7,732 nucleotides of DNA. It comes from Clostridiaceae bacterium. Its GTDB lineage: Bacteria > Bacillota_A > Clostridia > Clostridiales > Clostridiaceae. The stretch spans positions 1-7,732 of the forward strand of contig JAQSXU010000151.1 of the NCBI GenBank assembly GCA_029256485.1. The letters run 5' to 3'. The position numbers and the translations under genes were made by a program. The notes under the pieces were generated by a model. The model had not been told where the DNA came from. It searched no databases and saw only the letters and a program-made list of their open reading frames with translations. Each line of letters begins with the position of its first letter. Within the stretch, counting starts at the first letter, position 1. This document shows positions 1 to 5,792 of the stretch, one piece after another.

Positions 1-1
1 A

Positions 2-709
2 GTTGCCAGAATGTCTGACCCAAAGATGATAAAGGAGATAAAAGCTGCAGTTTCAATTCCTGTTATGGCAAAGGTGAGAATAGGACATTTTGTTGAAGCG
101 GAAATTTTAGAGGCCATAGGCATAGACTTTATAGATGAAAGTGAAGTTTTAACACCTGCAGATGACAAATATCATATAGACAAAGCCAGTTTTAAGGTAC
201 CTTTTGTATGCGGGGCAAGAAATCTGGGAGAAGCTTTAAGAAGAATTGGTGAGGGAGCAGCCATGATCAGAACTAAAGGCGAGGCAGGAACAGGTGATGT
301 TATCCAGGCGGTTATACACATGAGATGCATAATGGATGATATAAGAAGAGTTAAAAATTCACCAAAGGATGAACTTATGACTTTGGCAAAGGAATTTGGA
401 GCACCTTTTAATTTAATAGAATATGTTTGGGAAAATGGAAAGCTTCCAGTAGTTAACTTTGCAGCTGGCGGAGTAGCTACACCTGCAGATGCAGCATTAA
501 TGATGAAACTTGGAGCAGAGGGAGTTTTCGTAGGATCCGGAATATTCAAATCTGGAGATCCAGAAAAGAGAGCAAAGGCTATAGTTATGGCCACAACATA
601 CTACAATGATCCAAAAATCGTTGCAGAGGTGTCAGAGGACTTAGGGGAACCTATGGTTGGTATAAATTGCAGTGAGCTGACCAGCAGATTTGAGGAAAGA
701 GGCTGGTAA
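2..709 (+). CDS. pdxS: Pyridoxal 5'-phosphate synthase, synthase subunit PdxS (5' end outside window)
   Basis: PdxS builds pyridoxal 5'-phosphate from ribose 5-phosphate, glyceraldehyde 3-phosphate and ammonia supplied by PdxT. The reading frame is open to the left edge and begins Val-Ala-Arg before the first Met. That Met (base 11) is internal, because it lies in the conserved ARMSDPKMI segment. Two family lysines are visible. One is in MAKVRIGHF, the ribose-phosphate Schiff-base lysine known as Lys81 in the Bacillus enzyme. The other is in [10 protein letters not shown], known as Lys149. Both sit exactly 60 residues earlier when counted from the internal Met, so about 57 N-terminal residues lie outside the window, including the family's N-terminal Asp. 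The phosphate-binding segments [12 protein letters not shown] and GVFVGSGIF are intact. The stop is 2 bases before pdxT, so the two genes are almost certainly co-transcribed. Confidence 0.98.
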   Translation, partial: VARMSDPKMIKEIKAAVSIPVMAKVRIGHFVEAEILEAIGIDFIDESEVLTPADDKYHIDKASFKVPFVCGARNLGEALRRIGEGAAMIRTKGEAGTGDVIQAVIHMRCIMDDIRRVKNSPKDELMTLAKEFGAPFNLIEYVWENGKLPVVNFAAGGVATPADAALMMKLGAEGVFVGSGIFKSGDPEKRAKAIVMATTYYNDPKIVAEVSEDLGEPMVGINCSELTSRFEERGW

Positions 710-711
710 AA

Positions 712-1287
712 ATGAGAATAGGTGTATTGGCTCTTCAAGGCGGTGTAATTGAGCATATCAACCATTTAAAAGCTCTTAATTGTGAAACAGCTGAAGTAAG
801 AAAACCTGAAGAACTGGATGACTTAGATGGTATCATTCTTCCAGGCGGAGAAAGTACAACCATAGGCAAGCTTATGAGAAAAACAGGTATTTTCAATAAG
901 CTAAGGGAAAAAATATTAAATGGATTTCCTGTTTGGGGCACTTGTGCAGGAATGATACTTTTAGCAAAGAAAATTGAAAATGATGATGCAATACATTTGC
1001 AGGCAATGGACATCACTATTAAAAGAAATGCTTATGGAAGTCAGGGTGACAGCTTTTTGGCACAAGGGAAAATAGATGAAATCAGTAATGCTGAGTTACC
1101 TTTGGTATTTATCAGGGCTCCATATATCACAAAGACCGGTAAAAATGTACAAATATTATATAAAGTAAGGGAAAACATTGTGGCGGCAAAACAGGACAAT
1201 ATGCTGGTTACATCCTTTCACCCTGAATTAACTGAGAATCTGGAAGTACACAAATACTTTATTAATATGTGCGAAAGTCGTTGTTAG
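712..1287 (+). CDS. pdxT: Pyridoxal 5'-phosphate synthase, glutaminase subunit PdxT
   Basis: PdxT is the class I glutamine amidotransferase that hydrolyses glutamine and channels ammonia to PdxS in the cytoplasmic 12+12 complex. The 191 residues match the family length. Visible elements are the N-terminal LALQGG strand-turn, PGGEST at 44-49, the nucleophile Cys78 in GTCAGM, and the His170/Glu172 pair in SFHPEL, which completes the catalytic triad. The ATG follows the pdxS stop after 2 bases. Its ribosome binding site (GAGGAAAGAGG, 692-702) lies inside the end of pdxS, which points to translational coupling. The residue after LALQG is Gly where many homologues have Ala, and the family's RNAFGRQ-type segment reads RNAYGSQ. 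Both look like tolerable variation. A hairpin follows the stop. Confidence 0.97.
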   Translation: MRIGVLALQGGVIEHINHLKALNCETAEVRKPEELDDLDGIILPGGESTTIGKLMRKTGIFNKLREKILNGFPVWGTCAGMILLAKKIENDDAIHLQAMDITIKRNAYGSQGDSFLAQGKIDEISNAELPLVFIRAPYITKTGKNVQILYKVRENIVAAKQDNMLVTSFHPELTENLEVHKYFINMCESRC

Positions 1288-1299
1288 ATTAATTTATTC

Positions 1300-1335
1300 A
1301 AGAGACTAGGTTTTTATATGAAAACCTGGTCTCTT
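1300..1335. terminator. Bidirectional intrinsic terminator between convergent genes
   Basis: The arms 1300-1314 (AAGAGACTAGGTTTT) and 1321-1335 (AAAACCTGGTCTCTT) pair over 15 positions, with one U-G wobble in plus-strand RNA, around a 6-base loop. The tail on either side is AT-rich but not a pure T-run. The hairpin sits 12 bases after the pdxT stop and 20 bases beyond the end of the minus-strand gene, so it probably serves both. In minus-strand RNA the wobble becomes an A-C mismatch. Confidence 0.85.
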
Positions 1336-1355
1336 AATTTATTACAATAGTTTTA

Positions 1356-2258
1356 TTAGACAAGCTTAAATGAATATTTATCAAGTATGTCCTTTGGCAT
1401 TAAAAACCTTGCAGTTTTTAAAGGATCTACCACCTGGCAGATTTCTGCATTCCCTGCAATACTAAACAGCAGTGAAATTTCATCTAATTTTAAAGAAGTG
1501 CTGTGTGCTACAAGCTCAGCCATATCGGAAACTGCCTTGGCTGCTGCTGAATCCAAGGTTGTGTCAGACGCAACAGTACATAGATATTTACTATTTTCAA
1601 CAATTGGATTGTTTATTATTAAGTTTTTAATAACTTCAAATTTAACTTCTGCAGTTCCGGCAACCTCTACTCCTGAACCTCCAATTTCACCATCACCCAT
1701 TACAGCATGCATATCACCTAAGGCAAACAATGCTCCTTCAGCAAATACAGAAAAATAAACAGATGCTCCTTCACCAATCATTGTGTTGTCCATATTTCCT
1801 CCGTGGATACCTGGTGTTCCGCAGTTAACAGGCTCTCCGCTGGGAGCCACACCAATAACTCCAATCATAGGTTTTATAAGCAGTGTAACCTTTGAATCAA
1901 AAATTACAGCATTATTTTCAATTTTAACTATTCTTGACTTAAGTCCTTTAATTTTATCGCCTAAAACACCTAAATTTTCTCCTGTAGCAACCACACCTTG
2001 TGACTTTAATTGAATTTTATTAATGGTTACTTTTAAAACATCGCCTGGTTCAGCCCCATTTATAAACACAGGCCCTGTAGCTGGGTTTACTCTGTCCCAA
2101 TTCATAGTTTCAAGTTTATCCTCTTTATTTTGTATTTGATTTGAAAAACAATCCAAGGTTTCTATTTGTACCGTATCACCATTGCTTACAGTTAATAATG
2201 GTTTATTGTTTTTAGAAAAGCTAAATATTACGCTGGAATTTGAAAGTTTGGCAGTCAT
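1356..2258 (-). CDS. Acetamidase/formamidase family protein
   Basis: This 300-residue protein belongs to the FmdA/AmdA family, whose characterised members hydrolyse short-chain amides (formamide, acetamide) to ammonia and the acid in the cytoplasm. Family blocks appear in order: ETLDC (33-37), NPATGPVFINGAEPGD (58-73), IGVAPSGEP (135-143), PGIHGGNMDN (149-158) and GDMHAVMGDGE (181-191). These carry the conserved acidic and His residues. The length is that of the short bacterial form. The ATG is supported by a strong site (AAAAGGGGGA on the minus strand, 2266-2275), seven bases away. It is monocistronic and convergent with pdxT. The exact substrate cannot be read from sequence, because many clostridial members of this family are uncharacterised. 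Confidence 0.93.
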   Translation of the reverse strand: MTAKLSNSSVIFSFSKNNKPLLTVSNGDTVQIETLDCFSNQIQNKEDKLETMNWDRVNPATGPVFINGAEPGDVLKVTINKIQLKSQGVVATGENLGVLGDKIKGLKSRIVKIENNAVIFDSKVTLLIKPMIGVIGVAPSGEPVNCGTPGIHGGNMDNTMIGEGASVYFSVFAEGALFALGDMHAVMGDGEIGGSGVEVAGTAEVKFEVIKNLIINNPIVENSKYLCTVASDTTLDSAAAKAVSDMAELVAHSTSLKLDEISLLFSIAGNAEICQVVDPLKTARFLMPKDILDKYSFKLV

Positions 2259-2295
2259 GTATAAATCCCCCTTTTAATTTTCAATATTACTTAAT

Positions 2296-2324
2296 ATAAT
2301 ATCACCTGGTATATTTAGGAGCAA
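2296..2324 (-). promoter_or_regulatory. Probable promoter of the acetamidase/formamidase gene
   Basis: Read on the minus strand, TTGCTC (2319-2324) and TATTAT (2296-2301) are separated by exactly 17 bases, which is close to a vegetative sigma-A promoter. The -10 lies about 37 bases before the start codon, leaving room for the leader and its AAAAGGGGGA site. Confidence 0.6.
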
Positions 2325-2387
2325 CCTGCTTTAAGAGCGAAAGACATTGACTTATGGAAAAATCTCTATGTAAGAAAATGTAAAATA

Positions 2388-2396
2388 TGTTATAAT
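2388..2396 (+). promoter_or_regulatory. Candidate extended -10 promoter element
   Basis: TGTTATAAT matches the TGnTATAAT extended -10 exactly. No convincing -35 lies 16-18 bases upstream (ATGTAA is the best placed), which is acceptable for an extended -10. It would place about 130 bases of leader, including both motif copies, before the hypothetical gene that follows. Confidence 0.4.
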
Positions 2397-2415
2397 AATA
2401 TCTAAATATAATTTT

Positions 2416-2433
2416 TATGTGATGAAATATTCA
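2416..2433 (+). repeat. Recurring intergenic motif, diverged copy
   Basis: TATGTGATGAAATATTCA matches the next copy (2465-2482) at 14 of 18 positions and starts 49 bases before it. This is the only gap with two plus-strand copies. It could be chance in such AT-rich DNA, but the TGTGATG core is shared. Confidence 0.4.
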
Positions 2434-2445
2434 GCAAAATGATTT

Positions 2446-2516
2446 TAATACGAAATATTCTTATTTTGTGATGTAATAGTAAAATATGCTAACTAACAAC
2501 CTGGAAATTCGTATTA
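2446..2516. repeat. Inverted repeat TAATACGAA / TTCGTATTA
   Basis: The arms 2446-2454 and 2508-2516 are perfect 9-base reverse complements 53 bases apart. They enclose the motif copy at 2465-2482. The arms are too far apart for a simple hairpin, and their role is unknown. Confidence 0.45.
2465..2482 (+). repeat. Recurring intergenic motif, clear copy
   Basis: TTTGTGATGTAATAGTAA differs from the copy at 7191 at 3 of 18 positions. It lies 66 bases before the open frame of the hypothetical gene that begins near 2531, the same distance seen for other copies and their genes. Confidence 0.7.
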
Positions 2517-2530
2517 CAATTTGATATTAG

Positions 2531-2998
2531 AAATATGAGAAGGGGCAATATAGCAGTTTAGTTAATAAAGTTCCAGTGAAAATTATTGGAAAACAACATA
2601 GTGAAACACCTGAATATAGCGACTATTTTGATGGAAAAGTTGAGATTGATGGTGAAGTATTTGATATAAGCAGTACGAATAACAAGACAGCGGGCATATC
2701 GAACTTTTATACTGAAAATTATCATCTTGCTATTAATCCTTCTTCAGATAAAATAGATGGAGTGGTGGAGCATACAACATCAATAACAATTTCAAAAGAC
2801 TTTTCTGCTGCATATGGGTATACGGCAAATTTAAGGAAAAATTATGGTGAAGGGACTTTTTTTAAATCCGATAAGAATTTAAAAACACCACAAGATGAGA
2901 ATATTCAGTACAAAGAGGAAGCAGGTAAAAGGGTTAGATTGTATGTTGCAGTTATGAAAGCAGCCTTCCAGATAGAGAATGGTGGCAATGGCAATTAG
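2531..2998 (+). CDS. Hypothetical protein, start uncertain, possibly a 5'-truncated remnant
   Basis: I do not recognise this protein. The frame is open from 2531, after a TAG at 2528, to the stop at 2998. The first conventional start in frame is GTG at 2576, giving 140 residues, but it has no ribosome binding site next to it. A good site (AGAAGGGG, 2538-2545) lies 30 bases earlier, with no ATG, GTG or TTG in frame between. The codons from 2531 to 2575 read sensibly (KYEKGQYSSLVNKVPV), so coding sequence probably continues upstream of 2576. An ATG at 2535 is out of frame and closes after 8 codons. The protein is soluble and hydrophilic, without signal peptide or membrane segments, and ends ENGGNGN. 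Either the 5' end was lost or shifted, or an unusual start is used. Confidence 0.5.
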   Translation, partial: KYEKGQYSSLVNKVPVKIIGKQHSETPEYSDYFDGKVEIDGEVFDISSTNNKTAGISNFYTENYHLAINPSSDKIDGVVEHTTSITISKDFSAAYGYTANLRKNYGEGTFFKSDKNLKTPQDENIQYKEEAGKRVRLYVAVMKAAFQIENGGNGN

Positions 2999-3046
2999 AA
3001 GTTAAAGGTATGTCTATATCATAATATTTAATAAACAATATTTTTC

Positions 3047-3066
3047 CCTAATGTCACAACATTAGG
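3047..3066. repeat. Perfect 20-base palindrome, possible operator
   Basis: CCTAATGT (3047-3054) and ACATTAGG (3059-3066) are perfect reverse complements around CACA. A run of T precedes it on the plus strand and none follows, so it is not a typical terminator for either strand. Its minus-strand reading contains TTGTGAC, the core of the recurring motif. It lies 39 bases before the start of the two-helix membrane protein gene, a good place for an operator. Confidence 0.5.
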
Positions 3067-3105
3067 AAGGACCAAGTAGCAGCTAATTATGAGGGAGATG
3101 TATAA

Positions 3106-3336
3106 ATGGAAAACAAATATAAAATTGCCTCAGTTTTATTCTTTTGGTTTTCTATGCTAATGACAATTATTATGGTGATTTACTCATTAATTGAATATCA
3201 GAATTACCTAAAACATCCTGAATACTCAGCACCATTTTCTGTTAACTTGATATTAATTGGTACAACTTATGGCATACCAATCATTATAGGATTTGTGGTA
3301 TCTATAATTTTTAAAAAGAAAGCAATAAAACAGTGA
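3106..3336 (+). CDS. Small membrane protein with two predicted helices
   Basis: This 76-residue protein belongs to no family I recognise. Two hydrophobic stretches, about residues 8-29 and 46-69, are each long enough to cross the membrane. They are joined by a short polar loop (EYQNYLKHPEYSAP). The C-terminus is strongly basic (FKKKAIKQ), which by the positive-inside rule puts it, and hence also the N-terminus, in the cytoplasm. The ATG is supported by GAGGGAG at 3091-3097, eight bases away. It stands alone, with its own leader carrying the palindrome at 3047-3066, and the next recurring motif starts 35 bases after the stop. The hairpin topology would suit a small membrane accessory protein, but no function can be assigned. 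Confidence 0.75.
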   Translation: MENKYKIASVLFFWFSMLMTIIMVIYSLIEYQNYLKHPEYSAPFSVNLILIGTTYGIPIIIGFVVSIIFKKKAIKQ

Positions 3337-3370
3337 AGTATTAAGAACATTATTTTTTATTAGGTTTTAT

Positions 3371-3388
3371 TATGTGTCACTTCAGTAA
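3371..3388 (+). repeat. Recurring intergenic motif, diverged copy
   Basis: TATGTGTCACTTCAGTAA matches the copy at 4877 at 12 of 18 positions. The likeness continues: GTAAATAA is shared with the copy at 7191, and TATAATCTG (3414-3422) recurs downstream of the copy at 4877 (4918-4926). It lies 85 bases before the 27-codon gene. TATAAT at 3414-3419 could be its -10, leaving about 17 bases of leader before the ribosome binding site. Confidence 0.55.
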
Positions 3389-3442
3389 ATAACTGCAAAG
3401 TAAAGATTATTCATATAATCTGCAGATAAATAGTAATTTGAG

Positions 3443-3448
3443 AGGGGG
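3443..3448 (+). promoter_or_regulatory. Strong ribosome binding site of the 27-codon gene
   Basis: AGGGGG inside GAGAGGGGGAT ends 7 bases before the ATG at 3456. This is ideal placement and the main reason to accept so short a gene. Confidence 0.75.
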
Positions 3449-3455
3449 ATTTCAA

Positions 3456-3539
3456 ATGAATATTGCCATTTGGATTGCGATAGGTACTGCTCTTTTATGC
3501 GCTTTAGTTGCTATCAATAGAAAGGATAAGAAGAAATAA
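3456..3539 (+). CDS. 27-residue single-helix membrane miniprotein
   Basis: The frame reads MNIAIWIAIGTALLCALVAI followed by NRKDKKK. An 18-20 residue hydrophobic helix starts almost at the N-terminus, and a strongly basic tail should stay in the cytoplasm. It has a strong, well-spaced ribosome binding site and a candidate promoter (motif at 3371, TATAAT at 3414). The same design occurs in bacterial small membrane proteins that modulate larger membrane partners, and in some type I toxins. I see no antitoxin RNA or partner gene that would decide this. The residue pattern and codon use look like a real gene rather than chance. Confidence 0.7.
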   Translation: MNIAIWIAIGTALLCALVAINRKDKKK

Positions 3540-3652
3540 ATTACAATTTCTCTGATTGAACAAAATGAGCATAATATGTGGTTTAGTTAATGCATATTTT
3601 TCGTAATATATGTCTTAACTGTAGGAAATGATAAATTTGGAGGAAGTATAGA

Positions 3653-4168
3653 ATGTATTTGAAAAATGAAAATTTAGTTTTAAGACATGCTACTGTTGAT
3701 GATATTCAAATTCTCTGCCAATGGTGGAACGATGGTAAAGTGATGGCTCATGCAGGGTTTCCCAATGGTGTCCATACTGACGCTAATAAATTAATGGAAA
3801 AGATAAAAGATGATACTGATTTTTCAAGAAGGTTAATAATTGAGATAGACTCTAATAGAGTTGGAGAAATGAATTATGTGATAGAAGACGAGGTCGCTGA
3901 AATAGGAATAAAAATATGTGACTTTTCTTATCAGGAAAAGGGCTATGGAACTAAAGTTTTAAAAATGTTAATTGGATATTTGTTTAAAGAGATGAAAGTT
4001 CAAAAAATTATACTTGATACAAATCTTAATAACACAAGAGCACAACATGTTTACGAAAAGATTGGTTTTAGAAAGGTAGCGGTTCGTACAAATTCATGGA
4101 AAAATCAGCTTGGTATTTTACAGTCATCAATTGACTATGAACTAAAGAAGGAAGATTTCTTCAAATAA
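3653..4168 (+). CDS. GNAT family N-acetyltransferase (RimJ/RimL-like)
   Basis: This 171-residue protein has the fold signature of acetyl-CoA-dependent N-acetyltransferases of the RimJ/RimL type. It opens with the usual LVLRHATVDDIQ segment (8-19) and the WWNDGKVM segment. The acetyl-CoA pyrophosphate loop is Q94-EKGYG-T100 (QxxGxG), preceded by the EIGIKI beta-strand. The motif B region, LDTNLNNTRAQHVYEKIGF (121-139), carries the conserved Asn and Tyr. The ATG has a very good site (GGAGG, 3639-3643). The acceptor substrate (protein N-terminus, antibiotic or metabolite) cannot be inferred. The 113 bases before it show no clear copy of the recurring motif and no clear promoter, so it may be read from the preceding miniprotein's promoter. 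Confidence 0.92.
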   Translation: MYLKNENLVLRHATVDDIQILCQWWNDGKVMAHAGFPNGVHTDANKLMEKIKDDTDFSRRLIIEIDSNRVGEMNYVIEDEVAEIGIKICDFSYQEKGYGTKVLKMLIGYLFKEMKVQKIILDTNLNNTRAQHVYEKIGFRKVAVRTNSWKNQLGILQSSIDYELKKEDFFK

Positions 4169-4186
4169 CTGATGAATTGTAAAAGT

Positions 4187-4206
4187 CTTGAAGTAGTTGC
4201 TTCGGG
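4187..4206 (+). terminator. Weak hairpin after the first GNAT gene
   Basis: CTTGAAGT (4187-4194) pairs with GCTTCGGG (4199-4206) over eight positions around a 4-base loop, three of them G-U wobbles. AAATTCTTTTAT follows. It lies 18 bases after the GNAT stop. It is a poor but possible intrinsic terminator. Confidence 0.35.
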
Positions 4207-4213
4207 AAATTCT

Positions 4214-4231
4214 TTTATCACGTCTTAATAA
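4214..4231 (+). repeat. Recurring intergenic motif, weak copy
   Basis: TTTATCACGTCTTAATAA matches the copy at 4877 at 11 of 18 positions and is preceded by ATTCTTT-like bases as at the clear copies. TATTAT (4255-4260) starts 41 bases after its first base, the same offset as TATAAT from the copy at 4877. Alone it would not be convincing. Confidence 0.3.
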
Positions 4232-4265
4232 TAATTTAAACTAAAATAATTAAGTATTATCAATT

Positions 4266-4271
4266 GGGGGG
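4266..4271 (+). promoter_or_regulatory. Distant ribosome binding site of the lipoprotein gene
   Basis: The only purine-rich site before the lipoprotein is GGGGGG, which ends 16 bases before the ATG at 4288. That is longer than the usual 5-10 bases. A TTG at 4264 overlaps this run and so cannot use it. Confidence 0.4.
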
Positions 4272-4287
4272 TAAAATTATTTTAAGT

Positions 4288-4818
4288 ATGAAGAAAATTA
4301 GAGTTTATGTTTTATTAGTCATGATGCTTATTCTACTTACATCTTGTAACAAACCGCAATCTATAGTGACAAATCCATATACTGGCGGGAATTTAAGTAT
4401 TGGAATTATTGGTGAAATACCTAAAGTCCGAGAAAAACAAGTGAAGTTTGTTAAAATACAATTTTCAGATTTAGAAAAAGAGGCTTTTGATTCTAGATAT
4501 GACGCAATTTTTATTACTAAAGATAACTTATCCGAAGCTGCACAAGGAAAATATGCACTTATTTACAAAAAATCTAAGATTCCATTTTTCTTTATACAGA
4601 CTAAAAAAGGTTATATTCCATTTATACAGGAGGACATCTCATACGAAAAAGCTCCTGATATACTTAACCTGACATATGCTACAGGTATATTATTTAGTGG
4701 AAATAATTTAAAATCTTGGGGATATGGATTATATAATGACATTGAGAATCAAGAGAATATTAATAATGTTTACTCTCGAATCTTTGAGACAATTTTCCAA
4801 AACACTGTGTCAAAATAA
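4288..4818 (+). CDS. Putative lipoprotein of unknown function
   Basis: The protein starts MKKIRVYVLLVMMLILL and then TSC, a basic N-terminus, a hydrophobic core and a lipobox with Cys20. It should therefore be cleaved by signal peptidase II and anchored to the outer face of the membrane. The start at 4288 gives 176 residues. A TTG at 4264 would add eight residues before the basic region and is less likely. The mature part has about 156 residues of mixed alpha/beta character (LSIGIIGEIPKVRE, YDAIFITKDNLSEAA, IPFFFIQTKKGYIPF) and reads like a compact domain seen in small Bacillus/Clostridium lipoproteins. I cannot name a function. It carries no catalytic motif I recognise. The ribosome binding site is unusually far from the ATG. 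Confidence 0.8.
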   Translation: MKKIRVYVLLVMMLILLTSCNKPQSIVTNPYTGGNLSIGIIGEIPKVREKQVKFVKIQFSDLEKEAFDSRYDAIFITKDNLSEAAQGKYALIYKKSKIPFFFIQTKKGYIPFIQEDISYEKAPDILNLTYATGILFSGNNLKSWGYGLYNDIENQENINNVYSRIFETIFQNTVSK

Positions 4819-4876
4819 TATAAACTAATTCAGTATAAATTTCAAAATATATAAGAACTTTTCGCACCATTATTAC

Positions 4877-4894
4877 TTTGTGACGCAAGAGTAA
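4877..4894 (+). repeat. Recurring intergenic motif, clear copy
   Basis: TTTGTGACGCAAGAGTAA differs by one base from the copy at 5726 and by two from that at 7191. It lies 64 bases before the kinase start. TATAAT (4918-4923) begins 41 bases after its first base, but it sits so close to the ribosome binding site (GAGGTGA, 4928-4934) that its use as a -10 is doubtful. Confidence 0.85.
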
Positions 4895-4940
4895 TTTAAT
4901 GTGCAACAAAGATAATTTATAATCTGTGAGGTGAAATCAA

Positions 4941-5546
4941 ATGTATCTTATATTGATTGCAGGGATGCCTGCATCTGGTAAAACAACATTTGCAAAGCGT
5001 TTGGGCGCAGAGTTACAGATTCCAATGGTGTCAAAAGACGAGATTAAAGAGATACTGTTTGATAGTGTTGGGTTTCATTCACGTGCAGAGAAGGTTGCTC
5101 TTGGAGTTGGGAGCATGGATATTATGTACTATTTTACGGAATCAGTTATGCTTACAAATAAACCAGTAATTTTAGAAAATAATTTTGAAAACATTTCAAA
5201 GCCCAAACTACAACAATTAATTGATAAATATCAGTATACTCCTATTACAGTTTTATTTGATGGAGATATAAAAACAATTTATAACCGATTTATCCAAAGA
5301 GATAATTCTCCCACAAGGCATAGAGGGCATGTTGTAAATACAGAATATCCAGAGTCAGCAAATCTTGGAGCTATTCCTCCTCAAATGAAATTCGAAGATT
5401 TTCAAAAGACTTTTGAAGAAAGAGGAATAAGGTATTTCAGTATTGGTGGCATAGTTATCACAATTGATACAACTGATTTTGAGAAGGCTGCTTACAGCGA
5501 TGTAATAAATCAAATTAAAGATAAAATAGGAATGAATGATATATGA
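4941..5546 (+). CDS. P-loop ATP-binding kinase (AAA_33 / zeta-toxin-like superfamily)
   Basis: This 201-residue cytoplasmic protein has a Walker A motif GMPASGKT at residues 8-15. SKDEIKE (31-37) follows, with an Asp at the place where related small-molecule and polynucleotide kinases bind substrate. A hydrophobic strand ending VILENNF (76-82) is the likely Walker B region. An Arg-rich lid, RDNSPTRHRGH (120-130), follows the FIQR helix. This layout is that of stand-alone kinases related to zeta toxins, chloramphenicol phosphotransferase and polynucleotide kinases. Without a neighbouring antitoxin gene it is more likely a small-molecule kinase than a toxin. The ATG has GAGGTGA seven bases upstream. 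The substrate cannot be told. Confidence 0.85.
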   Translation: MYLILIAGMPASGKTTFAKRLGAELQIPMVSKDEIKEILFDSVGFHSRAEKVALGVGSMDIMYYFTESVMLTNKPVILENNFENISKPKLQQLIDKYQYTPITVLFDGDIKTIYNRFIQRDNSPTRHRGHVVNTEYPESANLGAIPPQMKFEDFQKTFEERGIRYFSIGGIVITIDTTDFEKAAYSDVINQIKDKIGMNDI

Positions 5547-5725
5547 TATACTGTAACATTCATTTAGAAAAAGGCTCCTCACCTTTGAATGGGTAAATGA
5601 ATTCTTTGATTGTACTGGAGTAAGGATTAGGTTAATATTGTTAAAGCAAGCAATTATATTTAAGGAGATCTTACTAAACATAATAAGCATAATTTTTGAG
5701 TTTATTTTAACCACATTATTCTTTC
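5547..5725. other. Gap before the flavin reductase, possible gene remnant
   Basis: There is no complete gene. One plus-strand frame stays open from 5557 to a TAG at 5767 (70 codons) and reads, near 5581, TFEWVNEFFDCTGVRIRL. It has no usable start apart from an internal TTG. AAGGAGAT at 5662-5669 looks like a ribosome binding site but no start codon follows it. The stretch may be the decayed end of a lost gene. It is about three times longer than most other gaps in this row. Confidence 0.35.
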
Positions 5726-5743
5726 TTTGTGACGCAGGAGTAA
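5726..5743 (+). repeat. Recurring intergenic motif, clear copy
   Basis: TTTGTGACGCAGGAGTAA differs by one base from the copy at 4877. With the bases before it, a 16-base run TTCTTTCTTTGTGACG is identical to that before and in the copy at 7191. It lies 67 bases before the flavin reductase start. TATTAT (5757-5762) is a plausible -10, leaving about 10 bases before the ribosome binding site GAAGGTGA (5779-5786). Confidence 0.85.
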
Positions 5744-5792
5744 GATACTATTCACTTATTATAAAATAGAGTAAAAACGAAGGTGAAATTTT

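Larger units (their letters stand above)
2259..2530. other. Divergent intergenic region
   Basis: I see no gene in these roughly 270 very AT-rich bases. They hold the minus-strand amidase promoter, a plus-strand extended -10 (TGTTATAAT, 2388-2396) without a good -35, two copies of the recurring motif (2416 and 2465), a 9-base direct repeat GAAATATTC (2424-2432 and 2452-2460), and a 9-base inverted repeat (2446-2454 with 2508-2516). Confidence 0.6.

Noticed and set aside
11..13. ATG at 11 as the start of pdxS
   Set aside because: The frame is open upstream with conserved residues, and the family lysines lie 60 residues too early for this start.
3047..3066. Intrinsic terminator after the hypothetical gene
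   Set aside because: The stem has only 8 pairs and no T-run follows it on either strand.
5355..5714. Minus-strand open frame of 119 codons
   Set aside because: It mostly overlaps the well-supported kinase gene on the other strand, has no family likeness, and reads as a low-complexity hydrophobic shadow.
5726..5751. MerR-type promoter with a 19-base spacer (TTCTTT ... GATACT) over the motif
   Set aside because: The spacing can be forced at 5726, but the hexamers are poor at the other copies and the motif shows no clear dyad symmetry, which MerR-family sites have.
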